A stretch of DNA of 64,000 bases from Hyphomicrobiales bacterium. GTDB lineage: Bacteria > Pseudomonadota > Alphaproteobacteria > Rhizobiales > Rhizobiaceae. Every line of letters starts with the position of its first letter. The stretch's first letter is position 1. Shown here one piece after another: positions 53,242-62,249 of the stretch. Under the pieces are notes generated by a model that ran no database searches, was not told the origin of the DNA, and saw only the letters and a list, made by a program, of their open reading frames with translations. The position numbers and the translations under genes are program-made. The DNA lies in contig UCHV01000039.1 of NCBI GenBank assembly GCA_900472395.1, positions 30,632 to 94,631 on the forward strand, read 5' to 3'.

Positions 53242-53709
53242 ATGACCAAACGCCACAATGATCCACCGCCGCTCAAGGACCAGCTTTGCTACGCGATTTA
53301 CACTGCCGGCATTGCAATCCAGCGCGCCTACAAGCCGCTCCTCGATGAGCTTGGCCTGACTTACCCTCAGTATCTCGTCCTCAATGTTCTTTGGAGCGAG
53401 GACGGGCAAACGGTGGGCTCCGTTGCCAATGCCCTCGCCCTCGAATCCAGCACGCTGACGCCGCTTCTGAAGCGCCTCGAGGCATCTGGGCTACTGCAAA
53501 GGACCAGAAATCAGAGCAACGAGCGGCAGGTGCTGATCGCTCTGACCGACGAAGGCCGCGCGTTGCAGCACAAGGCCGGTTGCCTCAGTGATACCCTCCT
53601 TGCAGCCTCGACCCAGACACCGCAGGAATTGGCCGACCTGAATCGCGACGTCCGTCATCTCCGCAACGCGATCTATTCCCAGATCGGCGGGTGGGACACA
53701 CCCGCCTGA
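53242..53709 (+). CDS. MarR-family regulator (OhrR-like)
   Basis: 155 residues from ATG 53242 (MTKRHNDPPPLKDQLCYAIY) with AGGAGTT upstream. The N-terminal LKDQLCYAIYTAGIAIQRAY carries the Cys found in OhrR-type peroxide sensors; winged helix VLWSEDGQTVGSVANALALE and SSTLTPLLKRLEASGLLQRT. It probably represses the divergent hydrolase; the Cys suggests redox control. Confidence 0.88.
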   Translation: MTKRHNDPPPLKDQLCYAIYTAGIAIQRAYKPLLDELGLTYPQYLVLNVLWSEDGQTVGSVANALALESSTLTPLLKRLEASGLLQRTRNQSNERQVLIALTDEGRALQHKAGCLSDTLLAASTQTPQELADLNRDVRHLRNAIYSQIGGWDTPA

Positions 53710-53729
53710 TCAAAAACTTGGGTGCGACG

Positions 53730-54518
53730 TCACACGGTCGGGACGGTGCCACCGTCGATCACAAACTCTGCCCCATGGATCGCGGCGGCGCGATCCGAAG
53801 CCAAATAGGCGATGAGGTCGGCGACCTCCCGTGGCTCGGCCGGACGCCCGATCGGGATTCCGCCTAGACTGTTCAGAACAACCTGCCGCGCCTCTTCGAT
53901 TGTGCCGCCATTGGTGGCTTGCAATCGCTCAAGCAAATGGACTGATGCCTCGGTCATGATCCAGCCGGGGGAGACCACGTTGACCCGCACGCCCTTTGGC
54001 CCAAGCTCCTTGGAGATCGACTTGCTGTAGGTCTTGAGAGCAGCCTTGGCGGCCGCATATGCAGTCGTGGCCTCGGGTAGAGGAAGGACAGACTGGATGG
54101 AGGTGACGTGCACGACGGTACCCGCACCCCGTTCAATCATCTGCGGGATCAACAGCCGGTCGAGACGGACCGTGGCAAGAAGGTTCAGGTTCAGTTCGGC
54201 CAGCCAGTGGTCATCTGTCAGAGCGACAAAGCCGCCGGCCGGCGCCGAAGATCCACCCATGACATGAGCCAGGATATCAATCCCGCCCAATCGCTCGAGC
54301 GCCGCCTTGGCCAAGAGCTCCCCGCCCTCGACCGTGGTTAAGTCCGCCTGGACGAATTCGACGCCGTGGATCGGGTCAGGAGTTCCACGAGCGGCGGTGA
54401 TAACTTGCGCACCGCCCGCCAGAAAACGCTCGACGGTGGCGCGGCCAGCGCCCTTGGTGCCACCGCTGACGAGCACGCGTTTCCCTGCGAATTCGGTTGG
54501 GTCTGCTTTAATGATCAT
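53730..54518 (-). CDS. Short-chain dehydrogenase/reductase
   Basis: 262 residues; cofactor loop SGGTKGAGRATVE, catalytic Ser in HVTSIQSVLPL and Tyr-Lys in TAYAAAKAALKTYS; end IHGAEFVIDGGTVPT. Overlaps the upstream SnoaL-like gene by 4 bp (ATGA-type), so translated together. Substrate unknown. Confidence 0.9.
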   Translation of the reverse strand: MIIKADPTEFAGKRVLVSGGTKGAGRATVERFLAGGAQVITAARGTPDPIHGVEFVQADLTTVEGGELLAKAALERLGGIDILAHVMGGSSAPAGGFVALTDDHWLAELNLNLLATVRLDRLLIPQMIERGAGTVVHVTSIQSVLPLPEATTAYAAAKAALKTYSKSISKELGPKGVRVNVVSPGWIMTEASVHLLERLQATNGGTIEEARQVVLNSLGGIPIGRPAEPREVADLIAYLASDRAAAIHGAEFVIDGGTVPTV

Positions 54519-54844
54519 GCTGTGATCTCCAGGGCTTTGATGAGGTTATTTTCGAGCGTGAAGCGATAGGTGAAGCGGATCGGACTGCCCGGAAAATCGC
54601 CATGGGCGGGGCCTTCGACCACCACCTTGTCGTCCTCGTTGCGAACGGTATCGGGCGTAAAGATTGCTACTACGGGGATTACCGCGTCTTCGAACAGACG
54701 CCGTAGCTCGGCATGGCCCTCGTGACGGCCACCGTTGTCGAGGACGATGGTATCGGCCGCGAAAGGTCTCAGCATCCCGTCCACATCGAGCTTTGCATTG
54801 GCCTCGATAAAGTCTGCGATTGGTTTTGGTAGAGCTTGCGTCAT
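54515..54844 (-). CDS. SnoaL/NTF2-fold protein
   Basis: 109 residues from ATG 54844 (MTQALPKPIADFIEANAKLD). Pattern of small NTF2-like proteins: DVDGMLRPFAADTIVLDNGG, EGHAELRRLFEDAVI and PIRFTYRFTLENNLIKALEI. Acts as an isomerase/hydratase-like or binding protein; substrate unknown. Operon with the SDR, divergent from LysR. Confidence 0.85.
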   Translation of the reverse strand: MTQALPKPIADFIEANAKLDVDGMLRPFAADTIVLDNGGRHEGHAELRRLFEDAVIPVVAIFTPDTVRNEDDKVVVEGPAHGDFPGSPIRFTYRFTLENNLIKALEITA

Positions 54845-54937
54845 GAGCGTTCTCCTTTGCATGCCCAGAAGCTAGCACTGGACAATTGCGCGGATAAGTG
54901 GGACGAAATCGCATGACGTGATGAGGAGATCGGGACA

Positions 54938-55843
54938 ATGGATCAAGCGAGCCTGAAGGAACTTGAAGCTGCCATCGCAATCGCGCGGCGCGGGACATTC
55001 CGTGCTGCATCTATCGATCTCGGCATTTCAACGACCGCTCTGAGCCATACGATTGGCAGACTTGAAGCTTCACTCGGTGTGCGCCTGTTCAACCGTACGA
55101 CACGTAGCGTGGCCCTTACGGATGCTGGCCGGCTGTTCATGCAGAACGTCGCGCCATCGCTTCAGGATCTCCACGCGGCTTTGGAAGTGGTTCGCGAGCA
55201 ACGTGAGACACCGTCCGGAACGATAAGGATCAATGCAGCGCCGTTTGCCGCGCGCGCCATCATCTCACCGCTCGTGCTCGAATTCCTGCGCCGATATCCT
55301 GACATGCATGTCGACATCGTCACCGAAGGGAAAATGGTCGATATCGTCCGAGACGGGTTTGATCTGGGCGTCAGGGTCGCAGGTCTCGTGCCTAGCGACA
55401 TGATTTCAGTCTCCCTCGGTCGGCCGCAGCGCCATGCAGTTGTCGGTACGCCCGAATATTTCGAGAGGCATGGCGTGCCCAGCGTTCCGCCAGATCTTTT
55501 GAACCACGCGTGCATTCGCGTGCGCCTGCCAGATGGTTCGCTGTTTCGATGGCGGTTCGAGAAACACGGAGAGCAGGTACAGGTCGACGTGAGCGGGCCC
55601 ATTACGCTCGATGAGGCGAGCTTGACGAGAACAGCTATTCTGGAAGGCACCGCGATTGGCTACACCTTTGAGCAGGACATTTTGCCGGATATCGATACGG
55701 GTCGAGTAATTCGCGTCCTAGAGGACTGGACGCCGCCTTATCCGGGGCTCTGCCTGTATTATCCAGGGCGCCGAAATCTGTCTGCCGGAGTCCGGGCTTT
55801 TCTCGATCTTGCGAGGGAGTTCTCGCGAAACGAAAAAGGGTGA
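54938..55843 (+). CDS. LysR-family regulator
   Basis: 301 residues; HTH LEAAIAIARRGTFRAASIDL, GISTTALSHTIGRLEASLGV, then RTTRSVALTDAGRLFMQNVA. CrgA/DmlR-like subgroup with effector region AAPFAARAIISPLVLEFLRR. Divergent from the SnoaL/SDR pair, its likely target. Confidence 0.92.
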   Translation: MDQASLKELEAAIAIARRGTFRAASIDLGISTTALSHTIGRLEASLGVRLFNRTTRSVALTDAGRLFMQNVAPSLQDLHAALEVVREQRETPSGTIRINAAPFAARAIISPLVLEFLRRYPDMHVDIVTEGKMVDIVRDGFDLGVRVAGLVPSDMISVSLGRPQRHAVVGTPEYFERHGVPSVPPDLLNHACIRVRLPDGSLFRWRFEKHGEQVQVDVSGPITLDEASLTRTAILEGTAIGYTFEQDILPDIDTGRVIRVLEDWTPPYPGLCLYYPGRRNLSAGVRAFLDLAREFSRNEKG

Positions 55844-56132
55844 CTGGTCCTCAACGTCTTCGTCTTGATGGGACATGAACGCACGACCCCTTCGTTTGGT
55901 GGTCGCGACTTTATCGATTTTCCAGTGTTGGCAGCTACTTGCTTCTAAAAATGGCAGGTCATCGAGCGGTTTGTGGCCCAGCTCGACGGGTTCACTACAA
56001 CAAGAGGCCAGCATTGTTATCCGGCTAACATGCGCGCCACTCCGATCTATGTATGAGACATCAGCTCATGATGCCCTCCCCACGGCACTTACATTCATTA
56101 TATCTGACAAAACAATTGGATACGCCTAAACG

Positions 56133-56154
56133 TCCTTAGTCCTAGGACAAAGGA
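56133..56154 (+). promoter_or_regulatory. Palindromic operator of the HTH/nucleotidyltransferase locus
   Basis: TCCTTAGTCCT-AGGACAAAGGA, a 22-bp palindrome with one mismatched pair, 5 bp before the ATG of the HTH gene. Fits self-repression by that protein. Confidence 0.65.
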
Positions 56155-56159
56155 CAGAT

Positions 56160-56731
56160 ATGATGAAAAGTCAGGATATTGTCGTCCTGCTGAAATTGAT
56201 CAGCTTGCAGGATCAAGAGCTCGAGAGGGGCTCAGAGCGACTGCGATCAGAATCGATTGGCGGGGATCCCTATGCTGTCCGAAATCTGGAAAATCTCACG
56301 GGCATCAGCAAGACTGAAATTGCCCAATCCATCAAGCGAAGCGTAGCATCCGGTATCGCGCGGAAGGACAACGCGAAAAATGAACCACGCCCACACCGAC
56401 GAAACCTGTTCAACTTCATCATTCACGGCCTGAGGTTCGTGTTCCCCGCAAACCCGGCCTCAATGCAACGCGGCATCCCGACGGCGTTCGCGGCCCTATG
56501 CTCGAAGGATTGCTCGTCAGTGGCGGAAGCTACAACTACGTGTGGCCATACACCGAAGGGCGAGAGATGGGGCAATCGGTGGAACCCTTGTTCAAGAGCG
56601 TGCCGGAAGCAGCCTTGAAAGACCAGCACCTCTACGAATATCTGGCTCTGGTCGATGCCCTCAGACTTGGCAACCAGCGCGAAGTTGGACTGGCGAGCGA
56701 TCACCTCAAATCAAGGATGCTCGCGAAATGA
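56160..56731 (+). pseudogene. HTH regulator/antitoxin partner of a nucleotidyltransferase, frameshifted
   Basis: First part MMKSQDIVVLLKLISLQDQE, with winged-helix text AVRNLENLTGISKTEIAQSI, RRNLFNFIIHGLRFVFPANP and MQRGIPTAFAA. One base near 56497 shifts the frame; the rest is MLEGLLVSGGSYNYVWPYTE and PLFKSVPEAALKDQHLYEYL to the stop at 56731. The stop overlaps the next gene's ATG (ATGA). Similar HTH proteins pair with AbiEii-like nucleotidyltransferases. Confidence 0.7.
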
Positions 56732-57166
56732 CTGAGATCCGCGAGCAGCTGTTGGAGATGCTGAAGGCCGTCGCTACCGCTCTTGGCGATAACCTCCGCA
56801 ACCGTCTCGTCTTTGTCGGAGGGGTGCACAACGGCGCTGTTTATCACAGACCCAGTGACGCTGGAAGACGTCAGGTCTACGGACGATATCTATCTGATCG
56901 TCAATCTTGCCGGATTGCATGAATGGGCAATGCTGCTGGAAGACCTGCGCACGAGAGGTTTCGTAGAGGCTGCTGACGATGATGTGATCTGCCGGATGCG
57001 CCTCGGCAGGCTCAAGGTGGGTTTCATGCCCGATGATGAAGCAATCCTCGGTTTTTGCAATCGTTGGTATGCGAACGGGATCGAAACGGCTCAGCCGCAC
57101 ATCCTCGACGCCGGCCTAGACATAAAGGTGCTGACACCGCCCATTTTCGTAGCGACCAAACTTGAG
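56728..57166 (+). pseudogene. AbiEii-like nucleotidyltransferase, frameshift, catalytic Asp changed, 3' end lost
   Basis: Starts MTEIREQLLEMLKAVATALG and reaches NRLVFVGG. An extra G in a G-run near 56820 shifts the frame to CTTALFITDPVTLEDVRSTD. The NTase motif reads DDIYLIV where DDIDLIV is expected, so a metal-binding Asp is Tyr (GAT to TAT). Text continues to IFVATKLE at 57166 and then becomes an IS3 transposase end. Three independent defects. Confidence 0.75.
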
Positions 57167-57289
57167 GACGTTAAAACTGTTATCGCCCAACTGCCATTGT
57201 GGTTCGAGCACTACAACACGCTTCACCCGCATAAAGCTTTAGGATATCGCTCACCGCGCGAGTTCTTAGACCTTCAAACAGAAATCTGA
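57167..57289 (+). pseudogene. IS3-family transposase, last ~40 residues
   Basis: Reads QLPLWFEHYNTLHPHKALGY then RSPREFLDLQTEI, the C-terminus of an IS3 OrfB, fused in frame to the nucleotidyltransferase fragment. Marks the element that cut the toxin gene. Confidence 0.8.
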
Positions 57290-57721
57290 TCCAGTCCGGT
57301 TTTTATGGGGCAACTCCACAATGACGCCAGCGAGTTGTAGTGACCATACATGCCGGACAGCGTTTCAGGAAGTTCGTCCGATAGCATAGTTTCCCATTTA
57401 GCGCCGTCGCGATAATCCATGTAGAAGCCACCGACCTAGGGGTCGTCGCGCAGGCGACGAGCGCCGGTGGCAAGATTCCTTCCGCTCAGGCCTCATCGTA
57501 AAGGGCTCGATATGTTTCCAACGAATGTGCTGACGACATCGCGCCATGCGGATGTAAAATCAGCGGAGTAGGTGCTGTCGTTGGATAGTCGGCGTGATGG
57601 AGTACGCATACTCCGCCGTGCAATTGACCTCTCGGGACAGAATGGCGTCTGAAACCAGCCTTGAGATCGTATCTCCCGCCGCCTCATCTACAGTTTGCAT
57701 CTTCACGTCACTGCACATGGA
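57290..57721. other. No recognised gene
   Basis: About 430 bp. A minus-strand stretch near 57330-57470 reads GFYMDYRDGAKWETMLSDEL and looks protein-like but ends in stops; I cannot name it. Possibly the tail of a gene lost in the IS3 event. Confidence 0.35.
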
Positions 57722-58186
57722 TTAAGCTTCAATGAAATAGGGTTCGTAGGTGATGGGAAAGTTCACCGACCGGGCGATGAAGCAGACCTCATGAATGCGC
57801 AGATGGATTGCATGGGCCAGGGCGAGATCGGACCCGGCAGCGACGGTGATTTTCGGACGCAGCACCGCCGATACGTAGCGGCCGGCACCATTGCGGTCCG
57901 TCTCTCCGTGAGCGATCGGTCGATCCTCGTACTCATGAACGATGATTCCATCATCCGCGGCGAGATGCAGGTACCAGAGCATATGGCAGGATGAGAGAGC
58001 AGAGATTAGAAGGTCTTCGGGATTCAACTTTGATCTGTCGCCACCTAAGAGTGGGTCATTGGAGCAATGGATCGTTGGCTTTCCTTCGATCGCAAGGTCC
58101 CATGTCCGATCATAGCTCTTGTACCCGGAAGTGCCTACGCCGCGATTTCCGGTCCATACAATTCGCGATACGTATTCGTGCTGCAT
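57722..58186 (-). CDS. OsmC-family protein
   Basis: 154 residues from ATG 58186 (MQHEYVSRIVWTGNRGVGTS). Family core NPEDLLISALSSCHMLWYLH, with the peroxidatic Cys in SSCHM; the second Cys is in HEVCFIARSVNFP. OsmC/Ohr proteins reduce organic hydroperoxides with lipoyl partners. Divergent from a GntR gene with a shared palindrome. Confidence 0.9.
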   Translation of the reverse strand: MQHEYVSRIVWTGNRGVGTSGYKSYDRTWDLAIEGKPTIHCSNDPLLGGDRSKLNPEDLLISALSSCHMLWYLHLAADDGIIVHEYEDRPIAHGETDRNGAGRYVSAVLRPKITVAAGSDLALAHAIHLRIHEVCFIARSVNFPITYEPYFIEA

Positions 58187-58210
58187 TCCTTGCTCCAACC
58201 AAAACAGCCA

Positions 58211-58226
58211 TGTATACACGTATACA
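58211..58226. promoter_or_regulatory. GntR operator between OsmC and GntR genes
   Basis: TGTATAC-AC-GTATACA, a perfect palindrome of the type bound by FCD-GntR regulators, 24 bp from the GntR start and 25 bp from the OsmC start. Confidence 0.7.
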
Positions 58227-58249
58227 CACTAAATTGTTGGAATGCGCCA

Positions 58250-58852
58250 GTGACCTTGATCGAAAAAATTCGTGCCGATATTATCTCCGGCAAATTCCCG
58301 CCGGGGTCTGAGCTCTCCCAGACCGAGCTTGCAGCTGCCCATGGCGTCAGCCGCATCCCCATCAGAGACGCACTACATAGCTTGTCGTCCGAAAAACTCG
58401 TCGAGCTCGTGCCCGGCCGTGCCGCCAGGGTGATTTCCCTGAACCCAGAGCAATTGGGTGAGATTTATGATCTGCGGACAATGCTCGAGTGTGATCTGCT
58501 GGAACGAGCCATGGCCCGAGCAGACACTGCTGACATCCTTGAGATTGAATACGCCCTGCAGAAATCGTCGTTGGAAGCGGGACGCCCGGGCTGGCAGACG
58601 GGTGACTGGCTATTTCACCGCGCCCTTTACGAGCCTGCCGCACGACCTCGACAGCTTGCAATCATCGAGGAACTGCGAACCAGTTGCGTGATATATGCAC
58701 CGAAATATGAGGATCTCGCCGCGCGCACTGAGAACTGGCTGAAAGACCATCGGGTTATCGTCGAGGCCTACAAGGCGGGCCGCGCTGGGGACGCCTGTAG
58801 GGTACTGCGCGAGCACATTGCCGCAGCCGGAGCCCACTTGGCCATGACATAG
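58250..58852 (+). CDS. GntR/FCD-family regulator
   Basis: 200 residues from GTG 58250 (VTLIEKIRADIISGKFPPGS); no ATG fits the family start. HTH: SQTELAAAHGVSRIPIRDAL and SSEKLVELVPGRAARVI; FCD domain from LGEIYDLRTMLECDLLERAM. It probably represses itself and the OsmC gene through the palindrome upstream. Confidence 0.88.
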   Translation: MTLIEKIRADIISGKFPPGSELSQTELAAAHGVSRIPIRDALHSLSSEKLVELVPGRAARVISLNPEQLGEIYDLRTMLECDLLERAMARADTADILEIEYALQKSSLEAGRPGWQTGDWLFHRALYEPAARPRQLAIIEELRTSCVIYAPKYEDLAARTENWLKDHRVIVEAYKAGRAGDACRVLREHIAAAGAHLAMT

Positions 58853-58892
58853 CTGGGCCTATGAGCGAGAAAACATTTGCCCGAGGTGCATT

Positions 58893-59060
58893 TTGGTGGA
58901 TGACCTTTTCAGAAATTTTATAGACATGGTCGATACTGCAGACGACGAGCAGGCGATTAGAGGTGCGATCAAAAACTTTGCCTTTGCTGCAGGTTTCAAG
59001 CGTTTCGCCTATCTTCAAACTGAAGGGCCCAAGATAGAACGCTCAATACCTATCCACATG
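58893..59060 (+). pseudogene. LuxR-type autoinducer-binding domain, N-terminal fragment
   Basis: VDDLFRNFIDMVDTADDEQA and IKNFAFAAGFKRFAYLQTEG match the start of TraR/LuxR-family regulators. The ligand pocket and the DNA-binding domain are missing; IS5-type sequence follows. The start is TTG or GTG. Confidence 0.65.
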
Positions 59061-59094
59061 GCACGATATCTATTTTCAGCGACTTTACTCCCTA

Positions 59095-59612
59095 ATCGAC
59101 GATGTGTTCGCGAAGCTTGCTCGGAAGAGCCGGACGTAGAATATGCGATGGTCGATGCCATCATCGTCGAGGTCCACCGCCATGGACAGGGCTCAAAACG
59201 GGAGACTCAGAGCCAGGCCATAGGTCGCTCGGAAGGTTGAATGACGACCAGAAACCTGGTGCTGACTATGCTCTCGGCAATCTGGTGCGGTTTGAGATCC
59301 TACAGGGACATCGCTTCGATACTGTCGGTATTTAGCCTCTGGTCAAAGACGTCGAATTCGGCGGTCTAATTGCCGCAAGGCATTCGACAGCGATACGATT
59401 ATCAACGATCTGAACACGCGTGGAGCCAAAATCGTTATCTCCCAGCATTCTAGCCGTTCAAAAAGATGCCGCCAACCCGCGAGCTTTACAAATGGGAGCA
59501 CATTAAGACCTTCGTCTGCAAGCTCAAAGATTTCAAGCGCATCGCACGGAGGGCCGACAAGACAGACGAAAGCTTCTCCGCCATCATCCATCTTGCAGCA
59601 GCCGTCATGCAT
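59095..59612 (+). mobile_element. IS5-family transposase debris
   Basis: Fragments in shifting frames: SEEPDVEYAMVDAIIVEVHR and GSKRETQSQAIGRSEG (DDE first Asp region), then TIINDLNTRGAKIVISQHSS, then ELYKWEHIKTFVCKLKDFKR and SAIIHLAAAVMHSRW (C-terminal part). The middle is deleted. It replaces the 3' part of the LuxR gene. Confidence 0.75.
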
Positions 59613-59655
59613 TCAAGATGGAACCCCGCAGGTCTTAAACAGAAACCCCCATTTT

Positions 59656-60162
59656 TTAATTTTCTTGGTTGACCAAGAAAATCTGGAACAAGCAATTGCA
59701 CGGGTCTTCCCGATATTGGTCTTCTGATAGCTCGAATCCATTTTTCTCCAGTAAGCGCACTGAAGCCAAGTTGCGAGAATCGACAGTGGCACGGAGAACC
59801 GATTTACCTGCCAATCGTCCATAGCAAACGAGCGCATTGACTATTTCCTTGCCGTAGCCTTGACCCCAGAATGCGCGTGAGAGACCGTAGATGATTTCCT
59901 CGGCATCGTCATCGGGTCGCGCAATGCCTGCCCAGCCTATCGCTAGGTCGGGTTGCTCCCTTAACGCGACTGCCCCAGTTCCGTATCCAAAGCGGGTATG
60001 ATTCTCGAGAGAGCGCTGCACCCAATGTTTAGCTTGGGGCAACGAAAGGCCATGCCCTTCATCGACATATCTAGCTACCAATGGATCCGAGAACATCTCG
60101 ACGAGGGCAAATACATCATTTTCTCGAAAGAGCCTGATGACAAGCCGGTTTGTTGTCAACAT
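59656..60162 (-). CDS. GNAT acetyltransferase (RimJ/RimL-like)
   Basis: 168 residues from MLTTNRLVIRLFRENDVFAL (alternative start 60177). Motifs LSRAFWGQGYGKEIVNALVC (acetyl-CoA loop) and ASVRLLEKNGFELSEDQYRE. Acetylates an amino group on a protein or small molecule; target unknown. Intact. Confidence 0.88.
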   Translation of the reverse strand: MLTTNRLVIRLFRENDVFALVEMFSDPLVARYVDEGHGLSLPQAKHWVQRSLENHTRFGYGTGAVALREQPDLAIGWAGIARPDDDAEEIIYGLSRAFWGQGYGKEIVNALVCYGRLAGKSVLRATVDSRNLASVRLLEKNGFELSEDQYREDPCNCLFQIFLVNQEN

Positions 60163-60325
60163 GCTATTTCGAATCATTAAAACACCCCTGATGTGCTCGG
60201 TAATATCTTATTGTCGGCCCACTAACGTGACACATAAATTAAGCGACAGCTTCGATCCCAGATTCCGCTCCTCGTCACACGCTGTAATATCTCGGATTGC
60301 TGGGCACATTGTCTCTTGAGCCAAA

Positions 60326-61270
60326 TTACTCTCGCAGAGTTCGAATGGCGTGAGAAACCAGCCGTAGCTGGGACAGGAACCATTCTCCAGCAGACGACCT
60401 ACGGAAAGAGTCGCTTGTCTCCAACTTCAACTCGGTCTCCACCCGGGGATAAATCTCGACAATCTGCAGGTCGCTCTGCTGTTCGACAATGGCGAGCGCT
60501 GTCCGGTCGGGAACGATTGCGATCAGGTGTGAGCCACTGAGTATTCTCCCCAGTGTCGCGTAGCTTGGAAGATGCACAGCAATCGCCCTCTTTGCACCTT
60601 GTCTTGCCAGTTGGATATCAAAGTAGTTCTGCGTCGGCGGCCAAGGCAATGGGTAGACCTGCGGTAGATCAATGAGACGATCTAGTGGGGTAGCTTGAGT
60701 TGGAGAAAGCGGACCCGAGGTGCTCTGGATCGCAACGAGCTCGTCATGCCAGAAAGTTGATACGGCGATGCCGTCCGCTACTCCCGTATGTCCACCAATC
60801 GACAACACAACGTCGACGTTACCAGCAAGAAGATCCTCCTCGTAGCTGCGGCGCTCGAACCCTCTGGTGGAGAGGATCCAGTTTGGAGCCCGCTCCAGCA
60901 CATGACGCGTTAAAGCGGGAAGCAGGGAAAGTTCCACAGCGCCTGGCATGACCATTCTCACTTGGCGACGCTCGGCAAGCGGGCTTTGATCTCCTTGGCC
61001 TGGCTGTAGTGTTTGATCCAACGCTAAGGCCACGGAGGATAGGAGCGGCCTCATCTCGGCCAAGAACTTCTTGCAGCGTTCCGTCGGCACCAAGTGATTT
61101 CCGGATCGAACAAACAGCGGGTCGCTCAAGTTCCTGCGGAGACGAGCAAGCGAGTGACTGACAGCCGACGCGGTCAGATGAAGGCGTGCCGCGGCGCGCT
61201 GAACACTCCGCTCCTGTTCAAGATAGTCTAGGGTCTTGAGAAGGTTTAGGTCGAAACGCGAAATGTCCAC
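60326..61270 (-). CDS. LysR-family regulator, divergent from beta-lactamase
   Basis: 314 residues; HTH RFDLNLLKTLDYLEQERSVQ, RAAARLHLTASAVSHSLARL, then LFVRSGNHLVPTERC. NodD/LeuO/SyrM-like subgroup rather than AmpR. Divergent from the class D beta-lactamase gene with a 112-bp gap, so may control it. Confidence 0.9.
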   Translation of the reverse strand: MDISRFDLNLLKTLDYLEQERSVQRAAARLHLTASAVSHSLARLRRNLSDPLFVRSGNHLVPTERCKKFLAEMRPLLSSVALALDQTLQPGQGDQSPLAERRQVRMVMPGAVELSLLPALTRHVLERAPNWILSTRGFERRSYEEDLLAGNVDVVLSIGGHTGVADGIAVSTFWHDELVAIQSTSGPLSPTQATPLDRLIDLPQVYPLPWPPTQNYFDIQLARQGAKRAIAVHLPSYATLGRILSGSHLIAIVPDRTALAIVEQQSDLQIVEIYPRVETELKLETSDSFRRSSAGEWFLSQLRLVSHAIRTLRE

Positions 61271-61382
61271 GCGACATCCTGAATAAGGTTCAGCTATTAA
61301 TGAATATACATCATTTGGTTCATGATCGTTTGCGTACTACCACCCCGACACTCTCAAATCAACGAGCATAGTCGGAGACTAC

Positions 61383-62249
61383 ATGACCCACCGCGCATCT
61401 AACCTGTCTTGGACAAATAGCCTCGCATCGATCGCCGCAGTGACGATCTTGATGCTGTCATCAAATGCCTTGGCAGAGGTGAAGGCTATTCCGCTGCAGG
61501 AATATGCCAGCGAGCTCAAGAATCTCGATGTCAGCTTCCTGGCACGGGATCTTGAAACGGGTACCGACCACGTCCTGGAAAAAAGTGATCTCGACACCCG
61601 TCACTCGCCGCTCTCCACCTTCAAGATACCGAATATGATCATTGCGCTGGAGACCGGTGTCGCTGCATCGCCGGAAGCATGGCGTGACTGGGATCCCAAG
61701 CGCCGCCCGGTCGAAGCGCATTGGCCGGATGAATGGAAGAGCAGCCAAACGCTGGAGGACGCTTTCCGGAAATCGACGGTTTGGTACTATCGCGATGTCG
61801 CGCTCGAGGTCGGAGCGCAAAATTATCGCGATAAGCTGCGCGCGTGGCATTACGGTAACGTTGAAGTCGCCGACGGATCGGACAAATTCTGGCTCGACGA
61901 CACCCTGAAAATCTCACTTACTGAGCAGGTCGAATTTTTAAGCCAGGTGGCTCGCGGCGAGCTTCCTGTGTCCGGTCAGAGCCTGGCAGCCTTGGAGCGC
62001 GCGAGCGAGGCAGGCAAGGCAGGTGGAGTGACCCTGCACGGGAAGTCGGGCACAGGCCCGGACGATCTGAACAACGTTGATGGGCGGTTCTCCGGTTGGT
62101 ATGTAGGTTATCTGCGCAGGGGAGATAAGGAGCCCGTTGTATTTGCGCTGCATGTCTCGGCTCCTTCCTTTTCCGCTCTGCGAGAGTTCCGGAAAGCATT
62201 TGCTGTCAAACTGCTGAAGAAAGCGGGATTAGCGCCCGAAGCACTCTGA
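61383..62249 (+). CDS. Class D (OXA-type) beta-lactamase
   Basis: 288 residues with a signal peptide (IAAVTILMLSSNALAEV). Active-site motifs: STFK (78-81, catalytic Ser and the carboxylated Lys), the SxV motif in KSTVWYY, YGN in AWHYGNVEVADGSDKFWL, and KSGTG near residue 222. Length and motif spacing are normal, so it should hydrolyse beta-lactams in the periplasm. A chromosomal-type environmental enzyme rather than a known clinical OXA. It is not in an integron. Confidence 0.93.
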   Translation: MTHRASNLSWTNSLASIAAVTILMLSSNALAEVKAIPLQEYASELKNLDVSFLARDLETGTDHVLEKSDLDTRHSPLSTFKIPNMIIALETGVAASPEAWRDWDPKRRPVEAHWPDEWKSSQTLEDAFRKSTVWYYRDVALEVGAQNYRDKLRAWHYGNVEVADGSDKFWLDDTLKISLTEQVEFLSQVARGELPVSGQSLAALERASEAGKAGGVTLHGKSGTGPDDLNNVDGRFSGWYVGYLRRGDKEPVVFALHVSAPSFSALREFRKAFAVKLLKKAGLAPEAL

